This document shows positions 5,374 through 11,067 of a stretch of DNA of 11,067 nt, in pieces. The stretch is from Actinomycetota bacterium. Lineage in GTDB: Bacteria; Actinomycetota; Acidimicrobiia; Acidimicrobiales; Microtrichaceae. The position numbers and the translations under genes were made by a program. The notes under the pieces are model-generated. The model searched no databases. It saw nothing but the letters and a program-made list of their open reading frames with translations, and was not told the origin of the DNA. The stretch lies in NCBI GenBank assembly GCA_005777415.1, contig SXMI01000110.1:1-11067 (forward strand), in the 5' to 3' direction. The stretch's first letter is position 1; every line of letters starts with the position of its first letter.

Positions 5374-7647
5374 ATGACCGTGTCCGCGACCACCCCCATC
5401 GATCTCGTCGAGGGCGTCTACGCCCGCTTCGACGAGCGGATCGACGCCGCCCGGGAACGGCTCGGTCGGCCGCTGACGCTCGCGGAGAAGATCCTGGTCG
5501 CCCACCTCGACGACCCCGGGACGAACTTCGAGCGCGGCGTCTCCTACGACGACCTGCGCCCCGACCGGGTCGCCATGCAGGACGCCACCGCCCAGATGGC
5601 CCTCCTGCAGTTCATGACGGCGGGGCTGCCCGAGGTGGCGGTGCCCTCCACGGTCCACTGCGACCACCTCATCCAGGCCAAGGAGAACGGCCGGGTCGAC
5701 CTGCTCGCCGCCGAGGCCGGCAACGCCGAGGTCTACGACTTCCTCGAGTCGGTCTCGGCCCGCTACGGGATCGGGTTCTGGAAGCCCGGCTCGGGGATCA
5801 TCCACCAGGTCGTGCTCGAGCAGTACGCCTTCCCCGGCGGGATGATGGTCGGGACCGACAGCCACACGCCGAACGCCGGCGGGCTGGGCATGATCGCGAT
5901 CGGGGTCGGCGGGGCCGATGCCGTCGACGTCATGACCGGGTTCCCCTTCAACACCCGGTGGCCCAAGCTGATCGGAGTCCAGCTCACCGGAGAGCTGAGC
6001 GGCTGGTCGTCACCGAAGGACGTCATCTTGAAGGTCGCCGAGATCCTCACCGTCAAGGGTGGGACCGGGGCGATCGTCGAGTACTTCGGCCCGGGAGCGG
6101 AACGCATCTCGTGCACCGGCAAGGCCACGATCTGCAACATGGGCGCCGAGATCGGGGCGACCACCTCGGTGTTCGGCTACGACGAGGCGATGGCCCGCTA
6201 CCTCCGGGCCACCGACCGGGGCGCCATCGCCGCAGCAGCCGACGCCGTCGCCCACCACCTGCGCAGCGACGACGAGGTGCTCGCCGACCCGGAACGCTTC
6301 TACGACGAGCTGATCGTGATCGACCTGTCGACGCTCGCGCCCCACATCAACGGGCCGGCGACCCCCGACCTCGCACGACCCGTCAGCCGACTCGGCGAGG
6401 ACGCCCGGTCGGCGGGCTGGCCGCTCGAGATCTCGGCGGCACTCGTGGGCTCGTGCACCAACTCGTCCTACGAGGACATCGGTCGGGCGGCGTCGGTCCT
6501 GCGACACGCCGCCGCCAACGGACTCCGGGTCCGTACTCCCCTGCTCATCACCCCCGGATCGGAACAGGTGCGCGCCACGATCGAACGGGATGGCCTGCTC
6601 GAGGTCTTCGAGGCGGCGGGAGCGACGGTGCTGGCCAACGCGTGCGGACCGTGCATCGGCCAGTGGTCCCGGCCCGAGTCGGCCAACGACACCGCGAACA
6701 CGATCGTCACCTCGTACAACCGGAACTTCCCGAAGCGCAACGACGGCTCGGCCAACACCCTGGCGTTCGTGACCTCGCCGGAGACGGTCGTCGCCCTCGC
6801 CCTGGCCGGCACCCTCGACTTCGACCCGACGGCCGACGCGCTGACCAACGACGCCGGCGACGAGGTGCGGCTCGAGGTCCCGACCGGCGAGGAGCTGCCC
6901 GCAGCCGGGTTCGACCCCGGCGAGTCCGGGTTCGTGGCGCCCCCGGCCGACGGATCCGGCGTCGACGTGGTCGTCCGACCGGACTCCGAACGGCTGCAAC
7001 TGCTCGAACCGTTCGCCCCGTGGAACGGCGAGGACCTGGAGGACCTGCCGATCCTGCTCAAGGCCACCGGCAAGTGCACCACCGACCACATCTCCATGGC
7101 GGGCCCCTGGCTGAAGTACCGGGGGCACCTCGAGAACATCTCGGGCAACCTCTTCCTGGGGGCGGTCAACGCGTACACCGGCGCAGCCGGTGAGGGCGTC
7201 GACCAGCTCGACGGCCAGGTGAAGGCATTCCCCGAGATCGCCCGCCACTACCCCGAGGCCGGGCAGCGCTGGGTCGCCGTCGGCGACGAGAACTGGGGCG
7301 AGGGCTCGTCGCGCGAGCACGCCGCGATGGAGCCCAGGTTCCGGGGCTGTGCCGCCATCATCGTGCGCAGCTTCGCCCGGATCCACGAGGCGAACCTGAA
7401 GAAGCAGGGCGTGCTGGCCCTCACCTTCGCCGAGCCCTCCACCTACGAGGCGATCGGCCAGGACGACCGGATCAGCATCCGGGGCCTGGCCGACCTGGCA
7501 CCCGGACGGCCCGTCGAGTGCGTCCTGCACCGGTCGGACGGCACCGAGCTCGTCTTCGAGTGCAACCACACGATGAGCGAGGAGCACATCGAGTGGTTCC
7601 GGGCCGGCTCGGCGCTCAACATCATCCGCGCTCGCACCGGTTCCTGA
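5374..7647 (+). CDS. acn: Aconitate hydratase, mitochondrial-type
   Basis: Aconitase interconverts citrate and isocitrate via cis-aconitate in the TCA cycle, using a [4Fe-4S] cluster. The start ATG at 5374 has GGAG at 5361-5364. The 757-residue length and segments such as VAMQDATAQMALLQFMTAGL fit the mitochondrial aconitase subfamily better than the roughly 900-residue AcnA/IRP form common in Actinobacteria. Cluster ligands are Cys361 (GSCTNSSYED), Cys424 and Cys427 (ACGPCIGQW). Active-site motifs are HCDHLI (Asp97/His98), His144, GTDSHTPN (Asp162/His164), and the swivel-domain GEGSSREHAA with Ser645 and Arg647. The matching pig mitochondrial residues, as I recall them, are Cys358/421/424 and Ser642/Arg644, a constant offset of 3. 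No organelle-type leader is present. All catalytic residues are intact. It is divergent from the GntR regulator, probably its controller, and converges on the HAD/PlsC gene. Confidence 0.96.
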   Translation: MTVSATTPIDLVEGVYARFDERIDAARERLGRPLTLAEKILVAHLDDPGTNFERGVSYDDLRPDRVAMQDATAQMALLQFMTAGLPEVAVPSTVHCDHLIQAKENGRVDLLAAEAGNAEVYDFLESVSARYGIGFWKPGSGIIHQVVLEQYAFPGGMMVGTDSHTPNAGGLGMIAIGVGGADAVDVMTGFPFNTRWPKLIGVQLTGELSGWSSPKDVILKVAEILTVKGGTGAIVEYFGPGAERISCTGKATICNMGAEIGATTSVFGYDEAMARYLRATDRGAIAAAADAVAHHLRSDDEVLADPERFYDELIVIDLSTLAPHINGPATPDLARPVSRLGEDARSAGWPLEISAALVGSCTNSSYEDIGRAASVLRHAAANGLRVRTPLLITPGSEQVRATIERDGLLEVFEAAGATVLANACGPCIGQWSRPESANDTANTIVTSYNRNFPKRNDGSANTLAFVTSPETVVALALAGTLDFDPTADALTNDAGDEVRLEVPTGEELPAAGFDPGESGFVAPPADGSGVDVVVRPDSERLQLLEPFAPWNGEDLEDLPILLKATGKCTTDHISMAGPWLKYRGHLENISGNLFLGAVNAYTGAAGEGVDQLDGQVKAFPEIARHYPEAGQRWVAVGDENWGEGSSREHAAMEPRFRGCAAIIVRSFARIHEANLKKQGVLALTFAEPSTYEAIGQDDRISIRGLADLAPGRPVECVLHRSDGTELVFECNHTMSEEHIEWFRAGSALNIIRARTGS

Positions 7648-7660
7648 CCGCACGGCTCCC

Positions 7661-7695
7661 CCCGGGCCGGGGCCCGCACCGGGACCCGGACCGGG
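7661..7695. terminator. Hairpin between convergent acn and HAD/PlsC genes
   Basis: CCCGGGCCGG (7661-7670) pairs with CCGGACCGGG (7686-7695) with one mismatch, around a 15-nt GC-rich loop. A smaller alternative stem, CGGGC/GCCCG, lies within. It fills the 50-nt gap between the two stop codons and could serve both strands, but it has no T-run. Confidence 0.45.
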
Positions 7696-7697
7696 CT

Positions 7698-9173
7698 TCA
7701 GTCCGAACCGGGGCGACGCGCCGCCTCGTGGTCGCCGGCGGCGTCCACGTCGGCAGGGATCCGGCCGTCAGGGTAGGTGCGCGCCAGTTCCTCATCGCTG
7801 GGGATCCGGGGAAGCCGGGCCTCGTCCGGGAGCAGCGCTGCGATCGCATCCATGATGCGCTCGGTGTCGACATCCGGATCCGTGCCGTCGAGGTGGAACA
7901 CCGGACCGGCCCGCATCGTCACGTGCGGTGGATTCCACACGTTGGTCACGTTGGGCAGCTTGGAGCTCCGGGGCCAGACCGCCTCGGTTCCCCAGATGCC
8001 GATCGGCACGACGGGCACGTCGGCCGACGCCGCAAGCCGGGCCGCCCCCCAACGACCCCGGAGGACCGGATCGAAGAACGCCGGACCCCGGGGGATGGTC
8101 CCTTGGGGCATCAGGGCGACCAGCTCTCCGGCAGCGAGCGCCGCACGGGCCTGCTGAAGCGGTTCATCGGAGCCGGTCCCCCGGTCGACGGGGATCCCGC
8201 CGAGCGCCGTGGCCAGGTCCCCCACGACCGGGGCGTCGAAGACCTCGCGCTTGCCGAGGACCCGCACCGGTCGGCCCCGCTGGGCCAACAGGTACCCGAT
8301 CGCCAGCACGTCGAAGTACGAACGGTGGTTCGCGACGAGCACCGCCGGACCGTGACGCGGGATGTGCTCGACGCCATCCACGTGGAACCTGACCCAGGGG
8401 AACGCCTGCGGCCGGGCCAGGAGCTGGAGGGCCTGCTGCGGCTCCACGCCCACGAACTTCGGGACGCCCGCAGGAAGATCGAAGTGGATGACCGGCCAGC
8501 GCCGGAGCGTGGCGATGGCCAGCATCCGAGGGTCCGGGTTGACGGCCCGGGGGTGGCCGACGATCGACAGCAGCGGGACGTCGTAGTAGCTGTCGGAGTA
8601 GGCGTAGCTCGTGTCCAGGTCGACCCCGTTGGCCGCCGCCCAGGCTGCGACGGAACGTGACTTGCCCTTGCCCCAGACGAACTCGCCGTCGATGGTCCCG
8701 TCGTAGCGATCGTCACGGCGCCGGTACCGGGTGGCCACGACGTCGTCGAAGCCGACGAGCTCGGCGAACGGGCCGATCAGGTCGACCGGCGTGGTGGTCG
8801 CGAGCACCAGCTTCCTGCCCTCGGCCCGGTGCTCGTCGAGCATCTGCTGGGCGTAGGGCAACACCCGCTCGGCCAGGGGAGCGGCCGCCGCCTCCGCCGC
8901 CTCACGAACCAGTTCGACCGGCCAGCCCGACGCGGCCCGTGCGCCCTGACGGGCGAGGAACATCGACGGGAGGGTCTCGCCGACCAGGTCGAAGAACCGG
9001 AAGGCCGCTGTCTCGACGATGCTGGCCTCGCCGCGCACCAGTCCGACGTGGCGGAGCGCCTCACCAAGGATCGGGCCGCTGGCGCCGAGCAGGAGCGTCC
9101 GGTCCAGGTCGAAGAAGGCGGCCGCCGCGGACCGTCTCGAGCCGGTCGGAGTCGGGTCCTCAGCAGCGTCCAC
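7698..9173 (-). CDS. HAD-IB phosphatase / PlsC-type 1-acylglycerol-3-phosphate acyltransferase fusion
   Basis: A 491-residue two-domain protein. Residues about 18-225 are a HAD-superfamily IB (SerB-like) domain: FFDLDRTLL with nucleophile Asp22 and acid/base Asp24, motif II LATTTPVD (Thr126-128), a Lys in WGKGKSRSV (about 169-171) and motif IV YSDSYYDVPLL (Asp194, Asp198). Residues about 260-440 are a PlsC acyltransferase: NHRSYFD with His283 and Asp288 (the HX4D catalytic pair), GGIPVDRG (325-332), MPQGTIPRG (355-363) and VVPIGIWGTE. The third acyltransferase block normally reads EGT; here Gln357 replaces Glu. The same fusion is annotated in mycobacteria (PlsC, Rv2483c), so a role in phosphatidic acid and phospholipid synthesis at the membrane is likely; the HAD substrate is unknown. 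The start GTG at 9173 has no ribosome site but TAGCGT 6 nt upstream, predicting a leaderless mRNA. A 6C-like small RNA lies directly upstream on the same strand. Confidence 0.9.
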   Translation of the reverse strand: MDAAEDPTPTGSRRSAAAAFFDLDRTLLLGASGPILGEALRHVGLVRGEASIVETAAFRFFDLVGETLPSMFLARQGARAASGWPVELVREAAEAAAAPLAERVLPYAQQMLDEHRAEGRKLVLATTTPVDLIGPFAELVGFDDVVATRYRRRDDRYDGTIDGEFVWGKGKSRSVAAWAAANGVDLDTSYAYSDSYYDVPLLSIVGHPRAVNPDPRMLAIATLRRWPVIHFDLPAGVPKFVGVEPQQALQLLARPQAFPWVRFHVDGVEHIPRHGPAVLVANHRSYFDVLAIGYLLAQRGRPVRVLGKREVFDAPVVGDLATALGGIPVDRGTGSDEPLQQARAALAAGELVALMPQGTIPRGPAFFDPVLRGRWGAARLAASADVPVVPIGIWGTEAVWPRSSKLPNVTNVWNPPHVTMRAGPVFHLDGTDPDVDTERIMDAIAALLPDEARLPRIPSDEELARTYPDGRIPADVDAAGDHEAARRPGSD

Positions 9174-9179
9174 ATCGTC

Positions 9180-9185
9180 ACGCTA
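9180..9185 (-). promoter_or_regulatory. Predicted -10 element of the HAD/PlsC gene (leaderless)
   Basis: On the minus strand TAGCGT is followed by GACGAT and then the GTG at 9173. The transcription start would coincide with the start codon. The gene therefore seems to have its own promoter downstream of the small RNA terminator rather than depending on read-through. Confidence 0.55.
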
Positions 9186-9235
9186 ACGCAGCACGCTCGC
9201 AGCGGAGCCACGGGTCAGCATCCACCACGGCAGTC

Positions 9236-9360
9236 CAAAACGGCCGAAGGACTGGCCGGGGGAGCCAGTCCTTCAGCGGGCGCTCGGACCACAAGGGGCG
9301 ATGGTCCGGCGCAAGCAAGCGGGTCAAAGGGGGGAGGGAGACCACTGCTTGCTGTATGTG
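9236..9360 (-). ncRNA. 6C-like small RNA (two C-rich hairpin loops plus terminator)
   Basis: A predicted RNA of about 120 nt transcribed leftward from near 9360. Hairpin A (9352-9315): GCAAGC/GCUUGC and GGUC/GACC stems enclose the loop UCCCUCCCCCCUUU. Hairpin B (9312-9280): GCGC/GCGC, a bulged A and CGGACCA/UGGUCCG enclose UCGCCCCUUG. A third hairpin (9274-9246) has a perfect 11-bp stem and loop UCCCCCG, followed by GGCCG and four U. Two hairpins with C-rich loops followed by a terminator describe the 6C RNA family of Actinobacteria. From memory, the mycobacterial member lies beside a HAD-IB hydrolase gene, as here. Family membership is inferred from architecture, not from alignment. Members studied elsewhere are thought to use the C-rich loops to pair with G-rich ribosome sites. 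The stretch has no convincing coding content on either strand. Confidence 0.72.
9237..9274 (-). terminator. Rho-independent terminator of the 6C-like RNA
   Basis: GAAGGACTGGC (9274-9264) pairs perfectly with GCCAGTCCTTC (9256-9246) around a 7-nt loop. TTTT at 9240-9237 follows 5 nt after the stem. This is the only hairpin in the window followed by a T-run in the right place. Confidence 0.7.
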
Positions 9361-9366
9361 AACGTC

Positions 9367-9395
9367 AATATACGGGAGTTGCCGCGATCGGTCAA
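9367..9395 (-). promoter_or_regulatory. Sigma70-type promoter of the 6C-like RNA
   Basis: On the minus strand, -35 TTGACC (9395-9390) and -10 TATATT (9372-9367) are separated by exactly 17 bp. Transcription would start near 9360-9359, about 8 nt before hairpin A. It is the only near-consensus two-element promoter I found, in a locally AT-rich stretch that contrasts with the rest of the window. Confidence 0.75.
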
Positions 9396-9416
9396 TCCAA
9401 TAGCGCAGATAGTTGA

Positions 9417-9422
9417 TATCGT
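9417..9422 (+). promoter_or_regulatory. Predicted -10 element of the lysR-type gene
   Basis: TATCGT lies 8 nt before the ATG at 9431, so the transcript would be leaderless or have a leader of about 2 nt. It is divergent from the small RNA promoter, with 21 bp between this hexamer and that -35 element, so one bound protein could influence both. Confidence 0.45.
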
Positions 9423-9430
9423 GCTCAGCG

Positions 9431-10360
9431 ATGGATCGGAAACAGTTGCGAACGCTCGTCGCCGTCGTGGAGGAACGCTCGTTCTCGGGGGCCGCCAGGA
9501 CGCTCGGGACCGTGCAGTCGAACGTGTCGGCCCACGTCGCCCGGCTCGAACAGGAGCTGGGCGTGGAGCTCGTCGACCGGGCGACGACCGGTCCCACCCC
9601 AGAGGGCGCCCTCGGGGTGGAGCGGGCCCGACGGATCGAGTCCGAGTTCGAGGCGCTCGAGGCCGACCTGGCATCGATGCGGGACACCGTCTCGGGCGAG
9701 GTCCGCCTCGGCGCCATCGGCACCACGGCGCGCTGGATCGTGCCGCCCCTGATGAACCACCTCGATGGCGAGCACCCCGGCGTGCGCGTGGTCGTGCTGG
9801 ATGCCTCCACCTCGTCGCTCGTACTGGCGCTCACCTCCAACCAGCTCGATGTGGCGCTCGTGAACCTGCCGCTCGAGGAGCCCGAGCTGGAGATCGAGCC
9901 GCTCTTCGACGAGGACCGCCTGCTCATCGTCCCCGAGGGCCACCCGTTGGGCGAGCTCGAGTCCGTCACCCTCGAGCAGCTCGCCGAGCACGAGCTACTG
10001 CTCGAGGCCCGGGGCACGGCGTTCCGGGACGTGCTCGACCGCCAGCTCGCCGAGCGGGGCATCAACCTGCGGGCCCGGGCCGAGTTCGACGGGATGCGGC
10101 TGCTCACCTCGCTGGCCTTCGGCGGATTCGGCGCCGGGATCGTTCCGGCCACGGCGGTGCCCGACAACCTGAGCGGACCGTGGCGGGCGATCCCCGTCGA
10201 CGGGCTCCCGTCCCGGCGGGTCGGCCTGGCCACCCGGCGCCGGGCCTTGCTGACCGCCGCCCAGCGGGTGGCGATCGGGGCGATCCGCACGATCGTCAGC
10301 GAGGCGTCGGCGAACCCGGTCAACATCCGGCCGGTCGTGGCCGACCCCGGCGGCGCGTAG
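9431..10360 (+). CDS. LysR-family transcription regulator
   Basis: A 309-residue protein of usual LysR length. The N-terminal winged helix-turn-helix (about residues 1-60) reads MDRKQLRTLVAVVEERSFSGAARTLG, then VQSNVSAHVARLEQELGVELVDR; the common PxVSxxI core is replaced by SNVSAHV. The substrate-binding domain (about residues 88-295) has VSGEVRLGAIGTTARWIVPPLM, DVALVNLPL, LLIVPEGHPL and a glycine-rich FGGFGAGIVPA. I chose ATG 9431 because the family usually begins with M-D-x-x-QL a few residues before the first helix; a TTG at 9413 would add 6 residues. The gene lies 28 nt upstream of citrate synthase on the same strand and is a candidate regulator of it, recalling LysR-type control of citrate synthase and aconitase in Bacillus (CitR, CcpC). 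LysR genes often control a divergent unit, which here is the small RNA. The ligand is unknown. Confidence 0.92.
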   Translation: MDRKQLRTLVAVVEERSFSGAARTLGTVQSNVSAHVARLEQELGVELVDRATTGPTPEGALGVERARRIESEFEALEADLASMRDTVSGEVRLGAIGTTARWIVPPLMNHLDGEHPGVRVVVLDASTSSLVLALTSNQLDVALVNLPLEEPELEIEPLFDEDRLLIVPEGHPLGELESVTLEQLAEHELLLEARGTAFRDVLDRQLAERGINLRARAEFDGMRLLTSLAFGGFGAGIVPATAVPDNLSGPWRAIPVDGLPSRRVGLATRRRALLTAAQRVAIGAIRTIVSEASANPVNIRPVVADPGGA

Positions 10361-10363
10361 ACT
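10358..10363 (+). promoter_or_regulatory. Predicted -10 element of citrate synthase
   Basis: TAGACT begins on the TAG stop codon of the lysR-type gene. A start near 10370 would leave a leader of about 19 nt containing the strong ribosome site AAGGAGG (10374-10380). No -35 match was seen, so an activator may be needed. Confidence 0.5.
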
Positions 10364-10388
10364 GCGGGCGACCAAGGAGGCGCCCGTC

Positions 10389-11067
10389 GTGGCCGACAGC
10401 ATCACGATCACCGACAACCGCACGGGCGAGTCCATCGAGGTCCCGATCGTCGACGGCGGCGTCGACGGCACCGCCTGGGCGAAGTTCCTCCCCGGCGTGT
10501 GGTTCCACGACCCGTCGTTCGGTGCGACCTCTGCGGACGCATCGGCGATCACCGAGCTCGACGGCGCGAACGGCATCCTGCGGTACCGGGGCTACCCGAT
10601 CGAGCAGCTGGCGGAGTCGTCGAGCTACCTCGAGGTGGCGTACCTGCTGATCCACGGCGAGCTCCCGTCGCCGGAGCAGTTCGAGGACTGGCGCTACGAG
10701 ATCACCCACCACACGTTCATCCACGAGAACGTGCGCAAGCGGTTCATGGAGGGCTTCCACCACGACGCCCACCCCATGGGCATCCTCGTCTCGACCATCG
10801 CGGCGCTGTCGACGTTCTACCCGAACGCCAAGGACCTCTCCCCCGACGTCGTGATGAAGCAGGTGATCCGGCTGATCGCCAAGATGCCGACGCTCGCCGC
10901 CGGCGCCTACCGCCACTCGGTCGGCATGCCGTTCGTCTACCCGGACAACAGCCTGGACTTCGCCGCCAACTTCCTGTCGATGATGTGGAAGACCGCCGAG
11001 CCCCGCTACGAGGCCAATCCGGCGCTGGCGCGGGCGCTCGACGTGTTGTTCATCCTGCATGCCGATC
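10389..11067 (+). CDS. gltA: Citrate synthase, N-terminal part (runs off right edge)
   Basis: Citrate synthase condenses oxaloacetate and acetyl-CoA, the entry step of the TCA cycle. The GTG start at 10389 has AAGGAGG ending 8 nt upstream. 226 of an expected 430 or so residues are present. An N-terminal beta region (SITITDNRTGESIEVPI) typical of the hexameric type II enzymes precedes ITELDGANGILRYRGYPIEQLAE (residues 54-76). Then come YLEVAYLLIHGELPSPEQ, FHHDAHPMGIL and YPDNSLDFAANFLSMMW. The window ends at FILHAD, the start of the conserved HADHEQN oxaloacetate-site segment, so the catalytic His and Asp lie outside. It has its own -10 candidate and could also receive read-through from the lysR-type gene. 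Confidence 0.95.
   Translation, partial: MADSITITDNRTGESIEVPIVDGGVDGTAWAKFLPGVWFHDPSFGATSADASAITELDGANGILRYRGYPIEQLAESSSYLEVAYLLIHGELPSPEQFEDWRYEITHHTFIHENVRKRFMEGFHHDAHPMGILVSTIAALSTFYPNAKDLSPDVVMKQVIRLIAKMPTLAAGAYRHSVGMPFVYPDNSLDFAANFLSMMWKTAEPRYEANPALARALDVLFILHAD

Noticed and set aside
5326..5865. Possible 180-residue N-terminal extension of the GntR protein.
   Set aside because: The extension lies antisense to acn, has no domain, and would place the winged helix far from the N terminus. A GTG with an upstream -10 hexamer exists exactly at the family start.
5334..7193. Long plus-strand open frame in a second frame over acn.
   Set aside because: It translates to an Arg/Pro/Gly-rich chain with no domain, while the overlapping frame encodes a complete aconitase.
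6010..7653. Long minus-strand open frame opposite acn.
   Set aside because: It is a typical high-GC antisense shadow with no family signature.
9174..9430. Possible tRNA, CRISPR or integron attC site in the structured intergenic region.
   Set aside because: There is no TTC-type T-loop signature or cloverleaf, no repeated spacer-separated unit, and no attC core sites. The hairpins fit a C-rich-loop small RNA instead.
9178..10326. Long minus-strand open frame opposite the lysR-type gene, ending in a Trp-rich tail over 9178-9400.
   Set aside because: Most of it is antisense to a clear LysR-family gene, and the encoded protein is Ser/Arg-rich low complexity. The tail has weaker third-position GC preference than real genes here, and its sequence is explained by the hairpins of the small RNA.

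Overview
The window is high-GC DNA with long overlapping open frames on both strands, GTG starts and mostly housekeeping-type genes. The coaE-uvrB pair, a NarL-family two-component system, an orphan Flp pilin, a fused HAD/PlsC protein and a small RNA resembling the actinobacterial 6C family all point to an actinobacterium. My best guess is a deep-branching lineage such as Acidimicrobiia, but that placement is inference.

Layout, left to right. Positions 1-823 (minus) hold coaE followed by the first 68 codons of uvrB, which runs off the left edge. Positions 958-3487 (plus) hold a membrane GAF histidine kinase and its NarL/LuxR response regulator, followed by a small Flp-type pilin (3639-3815) that ends in a very strong hairpin. 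Positions 3920-4570 (plus) encode a nitroreductase-family protein. It converges on a GntR/HutC-type regulator (4594-5325, minus), which is divergent from a mitochondrial-type aconitase (5374-7647, plus). A HAD phosphatase/PlsC acyltransferase fusion (7698-9173, minus) converges on the aconitase. Upstream of it lies a structured, G/C-tract-containing intergenic region, then a LysR-type regulator (9431-10360, plus) and the 5' half of citrate synthase (10389 to the right edge).

The most notable non-coding element is in 9236-9360 on the minus strand. A textbook promoter (TTGACC, 17 bp, TATATT) is followed by two hairpins with C-rich loops and a third hairpin with an 11-bp stem and a short U-run. 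This architecture matches the 6C small RNA described in Actinobacteria, and the RNA sits directly upstream of a HAD-IB-type gene. Part of its first loop is complementary over 9 nt to the Shine-Dalgarno region of the Flp pilin gene in the same window.

The regulatory layout is compact. Four or five genes carry a TANNNT -10 element 6-8 nt upstream of their start codon, which predicts leaderless mRNAs. gntR and acn appear to share one symmetric -10 element flanked by two ACTTGTA repeats. Two consecutive TCA-cycle enzymes, aconitase and citrate synthase, each sit beside a transcription regulator gene (GntR and LysR respectively), which suggests local control of the citrate node. No mobile element, CRISPR array, tRNA or rRNA was seen. 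No gene-free stretch exceeds 300 bases; the longest, 9174-9430, holds the small RNA and three promoters.
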